A stretch of DNA of 64,000 bases from assembly GCF_016424485.1 (NCBI RefSeq), contig NZ_JAELUP010000065.1:85227-149226 (forward strand), read 5' to 3'. A program made the translations under genes and the position numbers. Positions within the stretch are counted from its first letter, which is position 1; each line of letters starts with the position of its first letter. The notes below the pieces were generated by a model. It did no database searches, was not told where the DNA came from, and saw only the letters and a list, made by a program, of their open reading frames with translations. Of the stretch, positions 50,436-59,648 are shown in pieces. Origin of the DNA: Paenibacillus roseus. GTDB taxonomy: Bacteria; Bacillota; Bacilli; Paenibacillales; Paenibacillaceae.

Positions 50436-50777
50436 TCAATGAACCTTTGCACTCAGATTCAGTCCCACAACACCAGCCACAATGACTCCACTCCACAGGA
50501 GCGAGGCCAGTGACAGCCGCTCCGAGAAAAAGAAAACGCCTGCCACTGTAATGAGAATGATCCCCGCACCCGACCAGATCGCATAAGCAACACTTATCTT
50601 GAATGAGTGCAATGCAAAATTAAGCGATGTAAAGCTGATTCCGTAGCAGACGAACATGAGAATGGACGGCCATAATTTCGTGAAGCCTTGGGACAGCTTC
50701 ATGGAAATGGTTCCGGACAGTTCAAATCCGATTGCCAGGATCAGAAACAGCCAGCCCCAGCCGATTCCATCCTTCAT
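50436..50777 (-). CDS. SMR-family small multidrug efflux protein
   Basis: 113 residues with four membrane helices. The conserved glutamate is in LAIGFELSGTISMKLS, and AYAIWSGAGIILITVAGVFF is the dimer-interface pattern of EmrE/QacE/SugE relatives. It exports cationic compounds using protons. GGAGGG precedes the ATG, which overlaps the phosphatase gene by four bases. Confidence 0.9.
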   Translation of the reverse strand: MKDGIGWGWLFLILAIGFELSGTISMKLSQGFTKLWPSILMFVCYGISFTSLNFALHSFKISVAYAIWSGAGIILITVAGVFFFSERLSLASLLWSGVIVAGVVGLNLSAKVH

Positions 50778-51562
50778 CGTTCCATCCCTCCGAATTCCAT
50801 TTCCTCATAGGAATGCACGATAACATCGGCATCCTGCAAATTACGGCTTACTAAAACGGCATCTCCTGAAGTGTCGATTCCGATGGCAGCAGCCGCCCCG
50901 GCCGCCTTGGCCATAATCATATCGCCATTCGTGTCGCCGATAATAGCAGTACGTGAAGGCGCAATCCCCAGTTCGCTGCAGGCGAGCAGCGCCAGATCTG
51001 GAAACGGCTTGCCGCGCGCCGCCTTGTCCGTACCTAGTACGACGGCAAAGTAATCGCGAATGCCCAGCCATTCCAGATGCCGCTCGGCAGGTTCCGTCTC
51101 GTCTGCCGTAACTACCGCAAGCGGAATGCGCAGCTTGCGGCACTGCTCAAGGAAGCCAACCACGCCTGGAATGCTTAATACCGGGCGCTCGCGCTCCAGC
51201 ATCTCGTCAGCAGATATCCGGCAGGCGTGGGCCAGTTCTCTGGCCTCCGCCCACGATAGTCCTTGCGTATATCCCTGCCATGCCAGCAATGCGAGCAGAT
51301 CGTCCAGTGTGCCCATCGCCAGCGGGCCATTGCGGTCATAATCAACCGCAACACCCCGAGAGTCTTGAATAAGGCCCCACAGGGACGGAGTAAGCTCCGC
51401 GGGAAGGGACAATCCCCGCAGCTCAAGGGCAGTAGCGAATCGTTTGATGATTCCCAGGCTCCAATTTCCCCATAGCGACATAAAATCAAGCAGCGTCCCG
51501 TCTTTATCCAGCAATATGCCGTCGACCATGTAGCGGCCGGTACCCATTCTCAGCTCTGGCAT
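50774..51562 (-). CDS. HAD-family phosphatase
   Basis: About 262 residues from the ATG at 51562 (GAGAGG upstream); a GTG at 51574 is also possible. Motif I is LLDKDGTLLDF, motif II VVTADET, and motifs III-IV GKPFPDL..IIGDTNGDM, the phosphoglycolate-phosphatase-like layout with a helical cap. Sits between the binding-protein gene and the SMR gene in one operon; the substrate may be a sugar phosphate. Confidence 0.88.
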   Translation of the reverse strand: MPELRMGTGRYMVDGILLDKDGTLLDFMSLWGNWSLGIIKRFATALELRGLSLPAELTPSLWGLIQDSRGVAVDYDRNGPLAMGTLDDLLALLAWQGYTQGLSWAEARELAHACRISADEMLERERPVLSIPGVVGFLEQCRKLRIPLAVVTADETEPAERHLEWLGIRDYFAVVLGTDKAARGKPFPDLALLACSELGIAPSRTAIIGDTNGDMIMAKAAGAAAAIGIDTSGDAVLVSRNLQDADVIVHSYEEMEFGGMER

Positions 51563-51576
51563 TGCGCCTCTCACCT

Positions 51577-52941
51577 CTACTTCAATTTATCCAGTTCTTT
51601 TTGCGCGATTACTTTCGCAGCTTTGAGCGCTTCAGCAGCCGAAATGTTTTCGATTTGTACTTTGTCCGCCGCAATTCTCAAAGCATCATTGATTTTACCG
51701 CCGGTTGGGTCGCTGAATGGTTCAGAACCATGGGACGCCTGACGCAGCGGAACACTGATTTGCGGGTTGGATTCACTGAATGATTTGAATTCAGGATCTT
51801 CAAGCGCAGAATGACGCACGGCAATATATCCGTTATCCATCGACCATTTAGCTGTGTTTTCCGTGTTGCTGAAGAAAGTAAACCATTTATATGCCGCTTC
51901 TTGCTGCTCCTTGCTTGCTTTCGCCGGAATCCCCGCCAATCTGGCTTCTGCAACCGGCTTGCCTTCGCCTTTACCTTCCCAGCCCGGTTGCTCCATTGCA
52001 CCCAGAATATTAAAGTCCAGATCGCCCTGGTCGCCGCTGGAGCCTGTATAGCCTGCAGCTTGGCCCTTCATGACGTCATCAATCGTTTTGTACCAGTACT
52101 CCCAGCCTTGGCCTCCGGAGTGAATACGCATGATTTTATCTTCATGAATCCACTTGCGGAATTGCTCCCAAGTCTCGACCCATTCCGGAGAATCGATCAG
52201 CACCTGCTTGCCGTCATCGCTCAGCACTTTGCCGCCCTTGCCGAACACGGCATCCATCATGTTATCCTTGCCCCACATTGGCTCCCAGCCGTAGAACGTT
52301 GTTTTGTTGCCCTCTTTTTTCGTCATCTTGGCAGCAGCGTCCGCCAGCTTTTCCCACGTAGTCAAGGAAGCAGGGTCAATATTTTGCTCTTGGAACGCAT
52401 CTTTGCGGTAGTACATCACCTGAGTTGTACCGTACAGCGGCAGGAAGTATTGAACGCCATCCACTTTACCTTGGTTCAGGAAAGTTTGAACGAAATCTTC
52501 GCTTTTGAAGTTGGGGTCGTTCTTGACCAACTCATCAAGCGGTGCAAAGTAGCCCTTGCGCGCCCAATCAACGTTGGAGCCCAGAACAGCCGCCGGGACT
52601 TGACCGGATGCAATTGCTGCCTGCAGCTTCTTCTCTGTCTCTGAATAGTCGCCCTGCACGATTCCTTTGACGATGACATCCTTCTGGGAAGCGTTGAATT
52701 TCTCAATAGTTTTAGCCATATTCTCGCCCAGCTTGCCGCCAAGCCCGTACCAGAACTCAATGGTTACAGGATCTTTGCTTGCCGGGATTTCTTGCTTGGC
52801 AGGTTGTCCGCTGTTAGTTGAAGCTTCTGATCCGGGTTTGGCCGTACCTGTATTGCCTGCACCTGTATTTCCGCCGCACGCCGCCAGAAACATCAAGCTG
52901 CACAGAACAGTCATTGCCCACCATTTTTTCATTTTCAACAT
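51577..52941 (-). CDS. CUT1 ABC transporter substrate-binding lipoprotein (UgpB-like)
   Basis: 454 residues from the ATG at 52941, which has GGGGAG upstream; farther upstream ATGs lack one. The signal ends in LMFLAACGG (lipid cysteine). ITIEFWYG-type start (PVTIEFWYGLGGKLGENMAK), LPAAVLGSN-like VPAAVLGSNVDWARKGYFAP and FFSNTENTAKWS fit extracellular solute-binding proteins of the UgpB/MalE group. Ligand probably glycerol-3-phosphate or a sugar; not provable here. Confidence 0.88.
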   Translation of the reverse strand: MLKMKKWWAMTVLCSLMFLAACGGNTGAGNTGTAKPGSEASTNSGQPAKQEIPASKDPVTIEFWYGLGGKLGENMAKTIEKFNASQKDVIVKGIVQGDYSETEKKLQAAIASGQVPAAVLGSNVDWARKGYFAPLDELVKNDPNFKSEDFVQTFLNQGKVDGVQYFLPLYGTTQVMYYRKDAFQEQNIDPASLTTWEKLADAAAKMTKKEGNKTTFYGWEPMWGKDNMMDAVFGKGGKVLSDDGKQVLIDSPEWVETWEQFRKWIHEDKIMRIHSGGQGWEYWYKTIDDVMKGQAAGYTGSSGDQGDLDFNILGAMEQPGWEGKGEGKPVAEARLAGIPAKASKEQQEAAYKWFTFFSNTENTAKWSMDNGYIAVRHSALEDPEFKSFSESNPQISVPLRQASHGSEPFSDPTGGKINDALRIAADKVQIENISAAEALKAAKVIAQKELDKLK

Positions 52942-52989
52942 GCTTTTTCTCCCCATTTCCATTAAATGTCGGTTCTCTAGCTTTTTCAT

Positions 52990-53856
52990 TTAGCCCTTTT
53001 GCGAGCCTGCTGTCATATTAACGCTTTGCATAATGGTTTTTTGCGTGAATACAAAGACAATCAAAAGCGGTGCGATGGTGAATGCGCTGGCTGCCATAAT
53101 GAGCGGCCATTTTAACCCGTAAGCACCTCCTTCAACGAAAAAGCTGCGAAGACCGGCGGATACAAGCATCATTTCCGGGCTCTTCGTTATGAGCATCGGC
53201 CAGAAATAGTTGTTATATTGGTCGATGAACGTAATAAGTGCCAGCACTGCAAATGAAGAGCGCGCAATCGGAGCAATAATCGTCCAAAGAATGCGCATAT
53301 GCGATGCCCCGTCAATTTGTCCGGCTTCCACAAGTTCATGAGGAACCTGCAAGAATGCCTGGCGAATCAAAAAGATCGAAAATACACTCACGCAGTTGGA
53401 AATAATCAGACCGGTATAGGTATCCAGGAGCTGCAGCTTGGACAACACCAAATATCCCGGCAAATAGACCGCCGTACTCGGAACCATGTATCCGAGCAGA
53501 ACAAGCGCCGACAATGCTCCTTTAAGCCTGAATTTCATATGCGCAAGCGCGTAAGCCATCATGCCAGAGTTAAATATCTGGATCAGTACAATAGCAAAGG
53601 CGACATAGATACTGTTGCTCATGTATTTCCAAAAAGGAGCAGCGGCCCAAGCATCTGCAAAATTGCTCCACAGCGGAACCTCCGGCCATAGTGTGGGCGG
53701 GGAACGCCAAATTTCGTCGTTCGTTTTCAGTGCGCTCGTGACCATCCAATAGAATGGGAAAGCCATCAGCAAGGATGCAACTGCAAAAATCAGATGTTTG
53801 ACAAACCGGCTCAGCGGTCTTGGATTGGAAGCCAAGTCAGGTTGCTCCCCTTTCAT
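52990..53856 (-). CDS. CUT1 ABC transporter permease, MalG/UgpE type
   Basis: 288 residues, six membrane helices. The start LIFAVASLLMAFPFYWMVTS and the EAGQIDGASHMRILWTIIAP docking loop are characteristic. The ATG at 53856 has only a weak ribosome site; an internal TTG with GGGGAG upstream is an alternative. It lies between the second permease and the binding protein genes. Confidence 0.9.
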   Translation of the reverse strand: MKGEQPDLASNPRPLSRFVKHLIFAVASLLMAFPFYWMVTSALKTNDEIWRSPPTLWPEVPLWSNFADAWAAAPFWKYMSNSIYVAFAIVLIQIFNSGMMAYALAHMKFRLKGALSALVLLGYMVPSTAVYLPGYLVLSKLQLLDTYTGLIISNCVSVFSIFLIRQAFLQVPHELVEAGQIDGASHMRILWTIIAPIARSSFAVLALITFIDQYNNYFWPMLITKSPEMMLVSAGLRSFFVEGGAYGLKWPLIMAASAFTIAPLLIVFVFTQKTIMQSVNMTAGSQKG

Positions 53857-53868
53857 CGCTTCATGGAA

Positions 53869-54747
53869 TTAGTAATGTGTAGTCTTCCGGCTAACCGTCA
53901 TCGTCAGCAGGGAAAACAGCATACAGATGATAATAAGTATGGTTGCTACAGTCGAGGCCTCCCCGATGTTGAACGACTCGAAGGCCGACTGATAATACAT
54001 ATACAGCAGCGTCCGGGTTGAACCGGAAGGTCCGCCCTGGGTAAGGACGTTAATTTGGTCATAGGCTTGCAAGGACTGGATCATCAGGACAACGAACAGG
54101 AACAGTGTCGTTGGCGAAATTAGCGGCAATGTCACCCGCATAAATCGCTGGAACCGGTTGGCTCCGTCCAAATCGGCAGCCTCCATCAAGTCCTCCGGCA
54201 CATTGTTCAACGCCACCATGTAGAAAATCATCGCCCAGCCGACCAATTTCCATATGGTCACGATCAGGACGCCGACCAGCGCCCATTGCGGGTCTTTGAG
54301 CCAGCCCAGTTCCGGCAGTCCGAAAAATTTGAGGACAGTGTTGGCGAATCCGGCTTCCGGCTCGAAAATCCACGACCATACAATCGAGACTGCAACTGTC
54401 GGTGTCACCCAAGGTGAGAATAGCAGCGTCCGGTAAAATCCCCTCCCTTTCATACGCGTGTTCAGCAGCAGCGCCAGTCCAAGTCCAATCACGATGACCG
54501 GCACAACCGTCCCGATACAAAAAAACAGGGTTACGCCAAGCGCCTTGTAGAACGCCGGATTCTCAAACAGATAGCGATAATTGTCGAGCCCTACAAACAA
54601 CTTGTCCGGACTCATAAAATCCCATTCTGTAAAACTTAAATAAAACACGTAAACCAGTGGCCCCAACCAAAAAATTGTGAATGGGATCATAGCGGGCAAT
54701 GTAAAAAGTATCGGCCTCAGCTCGCGTACCCACGTCGAACCTTTCAA
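53869..54747 (-). CDS. CUT1 ABC transporter permease, MalF/UgpA type
   Basis: 292 residues from a TTG at 54747 (GGAAGGGG upstream). Features are the PAMIPFTIFWLGPLVYVFYL first helix, FYRTLLFSPWVTPTVAVSIV, and the EAADLDGANRFQRFMRVTLP docking loop. First gene of the operon. No ATPase gene is present, so it probably uses a shared MsmX-type ATPase encoded elsewhere. Confidence 0.9.
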   Translation of the reverse strand: MKGSTWVRELRPILFTLPAMIPFTIFWLGPLVYVFYLSFTEWDFMSPDKLFVGLDNYRYLFENPAFYKALGVTLFFCIGTVVPVIVIGLGLALLLNTRMKGRGFYRTLLFSPWVTPTVAVSIVWSWIFEPEAGFANTVLKFFGLPELGWLKDPQWALVGVLIVTIWKLVGWAMIFYMVALNNVPEDLMEAADLDGANRFQRFMRVTLPLISPTTLFLFVVLMIQSLQAYDQINVLTQGGPSGSTRTLLYMYYQSAFESFNIGEASTVATILIIICMLFSLLTMTVSRKTTHY

Positions 54748-54933
54748 TGTTGCACGCCCCTTCCAATGTTCTGTTCAAAAAAAATTGTACACTAAACCTT
54801 GCGCCGATTGGTTATAGCCGCGTAAAATGGACTTGCGACTTTTGTAAATTTTTTTGACGCAGCAGGAACAGAAGCTTTTCGCTTGGAATAGTAGTACACT
54901 GGACATTGAAATCTATTGAAATGCGGTGAGCCT

Positions 54934-55479
54934 GTGAAACAAGCAGCATTTGGTGAAAATAACCCGGATCTGTCGCCGCGCGAGCTTGCGCTGCGCCAAG
55001 TCATTGACGCAATTGCCCAAACGATGGATCTGTACGGAGCCAACTACTCATTCGGCCAGCTTTATGGCATTATGTTTTTCGAAGATCATCCGATGACCCT
55101 TGAAGATATGAAGCAATATATGAATATGAGCAAAAGCAACATGAGCTATGGCGTACGCTCGCTCATTGCTTCCGGCATGGTCAGTAAATTGGAGGAAAAA
55201 CAGGAGCGCAAAGACCTGTACAAGGCAGAGACGAATTTCTTCCAAACCTTCAAGAGCTTCTTCACGATGAAGCTGCAGCGGGAGGTCGATGTGATGACAG
55301 CCGCCATTGAGGAGGCATTCCCGGAGCTGAGAGCATTGCTTGAATCTCGTGATGTGTCCGAGGAAGAGAAACTACGCATCGCGGGCGATCTGGAGAAGCT
55401 GAACCATGCAATAGAGTATTATGCCTGGCTTCAGCAGTTTGTGGACAAGCTGCAGGGGGACGATTATTTTCCGGTTTGA
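54934..55479 (+). CDS. GbsR/MarR-type transcriptional regulator
   Basis: 181 residues from a GTG at 54934 (GCGGTGAG upstream); the frame reaches a TTG at 54916. The winged helix is NYSFGQLYGIMFFEDHPMTL, then MNMSKSNMSYGVRSLIASGM, with the typical GbsR sequence LEEKQERKDLYKAETNFF. GbsR relatives control choline and glycine betaine genes. It is divergent from the CUT1 transporter operon, so it may regulate that. Confidence 0.85.
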   Translation: MKQAAFGENNPDLSPRELALRQVIDAIAQTMDLYGANYSFGQLYGIMFFEDHPMTLEDMKQYMNMSKSNMSYGVRSLIASGMVSKLEEKQERKDLYKAETNFFQTFKSFFTMKLQREVDVMTAAIEEAFPELRALLESRDVSEEEKLRIAGDLEKLNHAIEYYAWLQQFVDKLQGDDYFPV

Positions 55480-55534
55480 AAGTTTCAATTTGGCGAAGCT
55501 GCCGGTAATAGCGAAAATTGGGCGAAGCTGCGGG

Positions 55535-55645
55535 ACAAAGGGGTTCTTCCGATTGCTGTTAAAGACCAATTTCCCCTTATTACATTTTTCATCTGTAGGA
55601 AATCGCCCTTTAAAGGCAACCACTTACGTTTCTCCAGAACCCCTT
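55535..55645. repeat. Structured repeat, copy 2
   Basis: Shares TTCTTCCGATTGCTGTTAAAG and GGCAACCACTTACGTTTCTC with the MITE-like element at 41751-41966 (there TTCTTCCGATCGCTGTTAAAG-like and GGCGACCACTAGCGTTTCTC). Outer stem AAAGGGGTTC/GAACCCCTTT and inner stem ATTTCC/GGAAAT differ from copy 1 by compensatory changes. No clear terminal repeats or target duplication seen here. Confidence 0.7.
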
Positions 55646-55731
55646 TATCCCTCCGCAATGCTCCTTTGCCGCGCTGGCGCTAAAGAACTGACAGAACATT
55701 TAAAACTTAAAACAATTCGTTTTACAAACAA

Positions 55732-55781
55732 AATGACCCGCGAGAAAGGACTGAATCAACCAGCCCTTCTTGCGGGTCATT
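55732..55781 (-). terminator. Terminator of the AI-2E family gene
   Basis: AATGACCCGC pairs with GCGGGTCATT; on the minus strand the stem is followed by TTTGTTTGT. Confidence 0.7.
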
Positions 55782-55842
55782 GCGTTATGCATGACAGGAT
55801 GCAGGAAGCAAACGACATGCCATAAGCTCGTCTGTCTTAGAC

Positions 55843-56874
55843 TTAAAGCTTAATCTTCGTCTGCAATAATCCAGCTTCCCTGGCGGCGGTGTAAATAATG
55901 ACAACCATAGGTCCGAGAAATACCCCGATGACGCCTACCAGCTTGAAACCAACATACAGACTGATAAGCGCAGACAGCGCCCCGATGCCTACGGCGTCGC
56001 CAAGAATTTTCGGCTCCACGACGCGCCGGAAAATCGTGATGAGCAGAAACAGCACCACAAGCCCTGCGCCTGTATAGGTATCCCCTGTACCCAGCAAATA
56101 AGCGGCCCATGGAATGAGAACAGCGCCTGTCCCCAATATGGGCAGCAAGTCGACGCATACAATGAGCAAAGCGATAGCAAGCGGATATTTTAAGTCCAGA
56201 AATAGAAGCCCTACCAAAGTAATCACATAGGTCATAAGGCTTAAAATCAATTGGGAACGAAGAAAGCCAAAGATAGAGCGGCGGAGGCTGGATAATACGT
56301 TATCAACTTGTTCACGGGATTTGGAATCGAATAGTGTGAGGAAGGTGCCCTTGAGCGTGTGCAGGCTGTAGCTGAACAAATAGACGGCTACCAAAAACAC
56401 GATGAAGAAAATAAACAGGCCGGGTATCCCTTTGGCAAAAGCAACAAAAGAAGTGGAAACACCCGTCACAAGCGATGAGATGGAGTTGGAGAAGGTTGAT
56501 ATCCAGCTTTGAAGCTGGGATTTGGTATCCGGAGACAGGCTCGTGTAATAGAGTTCAATGTCCGCAATGGTATCCTGCACGAACAGATTGGCATCTCCCA
56601 CATATTGAGGAACCTTATTCCAGAAATCAATCAACTCCGCAACCACCTTCACGCCAAGCAGCACCATCAAACCGATCAATACAATGGTAAATACTGTGCT
56701 GGTCAATGTAGCGGCGATAAATCTGGGGAGCCGGAATGAGCGCATCAGCAGCATAATCAGCGGCTCCATAAAAATTGCGACAACCAAGGCTAGCAGGAAT
56801 GGCGCGCCTGCCGTAAACAGCAAATAAAGCAGCGCCAGTCCTACTGCCGCAGATACAATCGCACGGACCGACAT
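55843..56874 (-). CDS. AI-2E family transporter-type membrane protein
   Basis: 343 residues with about seven or eight membrane helices (ALLYLLFTAGAPFLLALVVA near the start; RSIFGFLRSQLILSLMTYVI; VDLLPILGTGAVLIPWAAYL; VGFKLVGVIGVFLGPMVVII). The pattern fits the AI-2E/YtvI/PerM family. Substrates are diverse and mostly unknown. It is monocistronic or joined with yfkAB upstream. Confidence 0.88.
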   Translation of the reverse strand: MSVRAIVSAAVGLALLYLLFTAGAPFLLALVVAIFMEPLIMLLMRSFRLPRFIAATLTSTVFTIVLIGLMVLLGVKVVAELIDFWNKVPQYVGDANLFVQDTIADIELYYTSLSPDTKSQLQSWISTFSNSISSLVTGVSTSFVAFAKGIPGLFIFFIVFLVAVYLFSYSLHTLKGTFLTLFDSKSREQVDNVLSSLRRSIFGFLRSQLILSLMTYVITLVGLLFLDLKYPLAIALLIVCVDLLPILGTGAVLIPWAAYLLGTGDTYTGAGLVVLFLLITIFRRVVEPKILGDAVGIGALSALISLYVGFKLVGVIGVFLGPMVVIIYTAAREAGLLQTKIKL

Positions 56875-56904
56875 TGGAGTGCTTCGCCTCCCTTCGGCTG
56901 TTCT

Positions 56905-58041
56905 TTAGAGAACAGCGTGGCGTGTAGTAAAGTCGGTGTCCTTGTAGTACATATCCTTCACCAGCAAATTCGGTCCGCAGCATCCGGCGGCAGGACAGCT
57001 GCAATTCACGCTCTGCGCAAGCGGATGCTCAAGCCAGCGGTCGAATACGTCGCTCAGCCGATCTTCCTTAATGTTGCCAAATGCCGGCACATCGGAGAAG
57101 TCCGTCACAAATACGTCTCCTGTAAACAGATTCACATTGAGCCGGTTCCGCCCGTCCGGGTCATTACGGACCGTCACATTGCGCTCACGGCGAAGACGGC
57201 CAAGCAGCCTGCGCTCCTCCTCATGATCGCTGCAAGCGAAGAACGGCAATGTCCCGAACAGCATCCATACATCCGGATCGCGATGGTCCAGCAAACGCTC
57301 AATTGCCGCTCTCATTTCCTCCTTGGACAGCATCGGCAAATTAGCGGCAAAGGCGCTCGGATACATCGGGTGGACTTCATGACGCTGGCATCCCATCTCC
57401 AGAATGAGCTTATGAATCGTATCGATATGCTGATGAGTGCGGTAGTTAATCATCGATTCTGCTGAAATCAGCATCCCATTGCTGCTTAACCGCTGCGAAT
57501 TTTCAATCATCCGGTCATACAGCTTGGCTGCCGCGGCGACAGGCATTTTATGCGGGGATTTGGCGAAGCCGATTTCCAGAAAATCGTGGACATCCCTATA
57601 GTTAAAGGATATGTGCATCACGTCCAAATATGGCAAAAGAATTTCATATCGCTCATAATCAAGTGTCAGATTGGAATTCATCTGCGATTTTAGCCCTCTC
57701 TCCTTCGCATAGCGCAAAATCGGCACAATATAATCCCGTACCGTCTGAGCAGCGAACGAAGGCTCGCCGCCTGTGATGGAGATCGTCTGCAAACTATCTA
57801 TTTCTTCCAGCCTGTTCAGCATTTGCGTTACCGGGAGCTTGCCCGGTTCATTGTAAACGAGCGTGTCGCCTACTGCGCAATGCTCGCAGCGCATATTGCA
57901 CAGGTTGGAGACCGTCATCTCGACACTGGTCAAACGATGACGGTCATAGCGCTGTAGAGAGCGGATCGGGTCCCACGGATCTGTAGAAGGAGACAGAACA
58001 AGCGGATGCTTCGGTTGTGTATTGCGGGTCAAACTATTCAT
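56905..58041 (-). CDS. yfkAB: Radical SAM protein YfkAB
   Basis: About 378 residues from the ATG at 58041 (AAAAGGTG upstream). The radical SAM cluster motif C-x3-C-x2-C is in SNLCNMRCEHCAVG near residues 47-55. The C-terminal C-x-C-x4-C signature in NCSCPAAGCCGPN matches the YfkAB family found in Bacillales. The reaction is unknown. Confidence 0.92.
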   Translation of the reverse strand: MNSLTRNTQPKHPLVLSPSTDPWDPIRSLQRYDRHRLTSVEMTVSNLCNMRCEHCAVGDTLVYNEPGKLPVTQMLNRLEEIDSLQTISITGGEPSFAAQTVRDYIVPILRYAKERGLKSQMNSNLTLDYERYEILLPYLDVMHISFNYRDVHDFLEIGFAKSPHKMPVAAAAKLYDRMIENSQRLSSNGMLISAESMINYRTHQHIDTIHKLILEMGCQRHEVHPMYPSAFAANLPMLSKEEMRAAIERLLDHRDPDVWMLFGTLPFFACSDHEEERRLLGRLRRERNVTVRNDPDGRNRLNVNLFTGDVFVTDFSDVPAFGNIKEDRLSDVFDRWLEHPLAQSVNCSCPAAGCCGPNLLVKDMYYKDTDFTTRHAVL

Positions 58042-58280
58042 GTATATCAACACCTTTTAGTTGGTAACCATACTTTCTTATTGTAATGAACAGCACAGTC
58101 TCTTGCAATCAAAAAGCAGCCCTGTCCCTGAATGCCTGCAAACCGGCACTTTCAGATGAACAGCTAGCTGCTGCTTCTAAAACCAAATTTATCATACTTT
58201 TGCATCGCTCTGCTGCAGGAAATATCTGGGTCGATTCCAGAACAAATTTGAGGCAGTAATTGGACACAATTTGTAACATC

Positions 58281-59393
58281 TTAAATTTTAGCCGTCATCC
58301 CGGTATCGCTAAAGTTTACCTGGATGATCATCGTACTCAAATGCTTGGACAAGTCAATCTCATAAGGCGCAGCGAGTATCTCTCCAGCCTCGTTGTAAAG
58401 CACCCGGATAATCGGACGATGCGGGAAGGTCGAATTCGTATCGACAACTACCCCGCTCTCACCGGTATTAAGCTGAACCGTCAGGCCCACCGGATAGATG
58501 ACAACCTTATCGCGGAACAGTTGTACCATACTTTGCTCATACAAGGTTCCCGTGCCCACATAAAGCTCCTCAATCGCCTGATGGGGCAACATCGGGGCCC
58601 GATATACCCGAGAGGTTGTCATAGCGTCATAAGAATCGACAAGTCCGATCCATTTCGCATACTCATGAATTTCATGGCCTCGGATGCCGCGCGGGTAGCC
58701 GCTCCCATCCAGCCGCTCATGGTGCTGGTAGGCACAATGCGCCACAATCAGCGGAATGTTGGGTTCATCCTTAAGCAGATAAAAGCCATGATCCGTATGC
58801 CGCTTCATCTCGTCGAACTCTTCATCGGTCAACGCTCCGGGCTTTAATAATATTGATGCCGGAACCTGCGTTTTGCCGACGTCATGAAGCAATGCCCCCA
58901 TGCCCAGCTTCATCAGTTCTTCCTGATTATAGCCATGAGCCATCCCAAGCAGCGTTGTATAGATGCATACATTCAGCGAATGCTGAAACAGGTACGAATC
59001 TACTACGCCAATATTCATAAGCATGATCATTGCATCCTTGTGACTTCCGATCTCATCCATGACCATCGTCATAACTTGCTTGAACTGTTTGGCAATATAC
59101 GGATAAGTCACGCCGCTTCGCAGCTTGGGAGCATTCATCATATCCTTAAAAGTCGTACGTATTTTATCAAGCGCACGAATGCGCGTCTCATCACTGATCA
59201 GTTCCGGGACAACAATGTCCGAGGTAAGCGAGTCTTCAATATATACAAAATTAATCCCGCTTTGGCGAAGACGGAAAATCAGCTTCTCTGTCAACTCCAT
59301 ATGCTCCCCAAGGAGTATAATCCCTTCTTCCGAAATAATTCGCTTCCCCAGCCGCATCCCCGGACGGCATAAAACTATGGGCACCAAACGCAT
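58281..59393 (-). CDS. HD-GYP domain protein, probable c-di-GMP phosphodiesterase
   Basis: 370 residues. The HD motif is in GALLHDVGKTQVP near residue 168, and the GYP motif region reads HHERLDGSGYPRG near 228. The N-terminal 100 residues form an unrecognised sensor-like part. Such proteins hydrolyse cyclic di-GMP, linking it to motility or sporulation choices. AGGAG precedes the ATG. Confidence 0.9.
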   Translation of the reverse strand: MRLVPIVLCRPGMRLGKRIISEEGIILLGEHMELTEKLIFRLRQSGINFVYIEDSLTSDIVVPELISDETRIRALDKIRTTFKDMMNAPKLRSGVTYPYIAKQFKQVMTMVMDEIGSHKDAMIMLMNIGVVDSYLFQHSLNVCIYTTLLGMAHGYNQEELMKLGMGALLHDVGKTQVPASILLKPGALTDEEFDEMKRHTDHGFYLLKDEPNIPLIVAHCAYQHHERLDGSGYPRGIRGHEIHEYAKWIGLVDSYDAMTTSRVYRAPMLPHQAIEELYVGTGTLYEQSMVQLFRDKVVIYPVGLTVQLNTGESGVVVDTNSTFPHRPIIRVLYNEAGEILAAPYEIDLSKHLSTMIIQVNFSDTGMTAKI

Positions 59394-59648
59394 ATTATCG
59401 ACTCCTGCCCGTCTTCTATTTGCTTCTTCCTGAATATTATACGCTCTATTAGATGAACGAATGGATGTCGAACAGGGTCTTCATGTGAACGCTCCAAAAT
59501 CCTTTCACATGCTGGCGATTCGACTTCTGCTTCTTTGTTCAACTTATATCGTAATGTTAATGTAAGGCATTTTCAAGAAAAGAGCAACCTAAATAACGGG
59601 AATTTTCGACAACAATAGCAGCAGCAATCAAATTTCGACAATCAATCA
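59394..59648. other. Non-coding gap
   Basis: 255 bases between two leftward genes; AT-rich near 59520-59640, likely promoter of the HD-GYP gene, but no clear hexamers assigned. Confidence 0.35.

Larger units (their letters stand above)
55480..55842. other. Non-coding region with structured repeat and terminator
   Basis: 363 bases. It holds a tandem GGCGAAGCTGC at 55492 and 55521, the structured repeat copy 2 at about 55535-55645, and a terminator at 55732-55781. No gene is supported. Confidence 0.5.

Noticed and set aside
51811..52644. 277-codon plus-strand frame inside the UgpB-like gene
   Set aside because: Antisense shadow of a well-supported lipoprotein gene.
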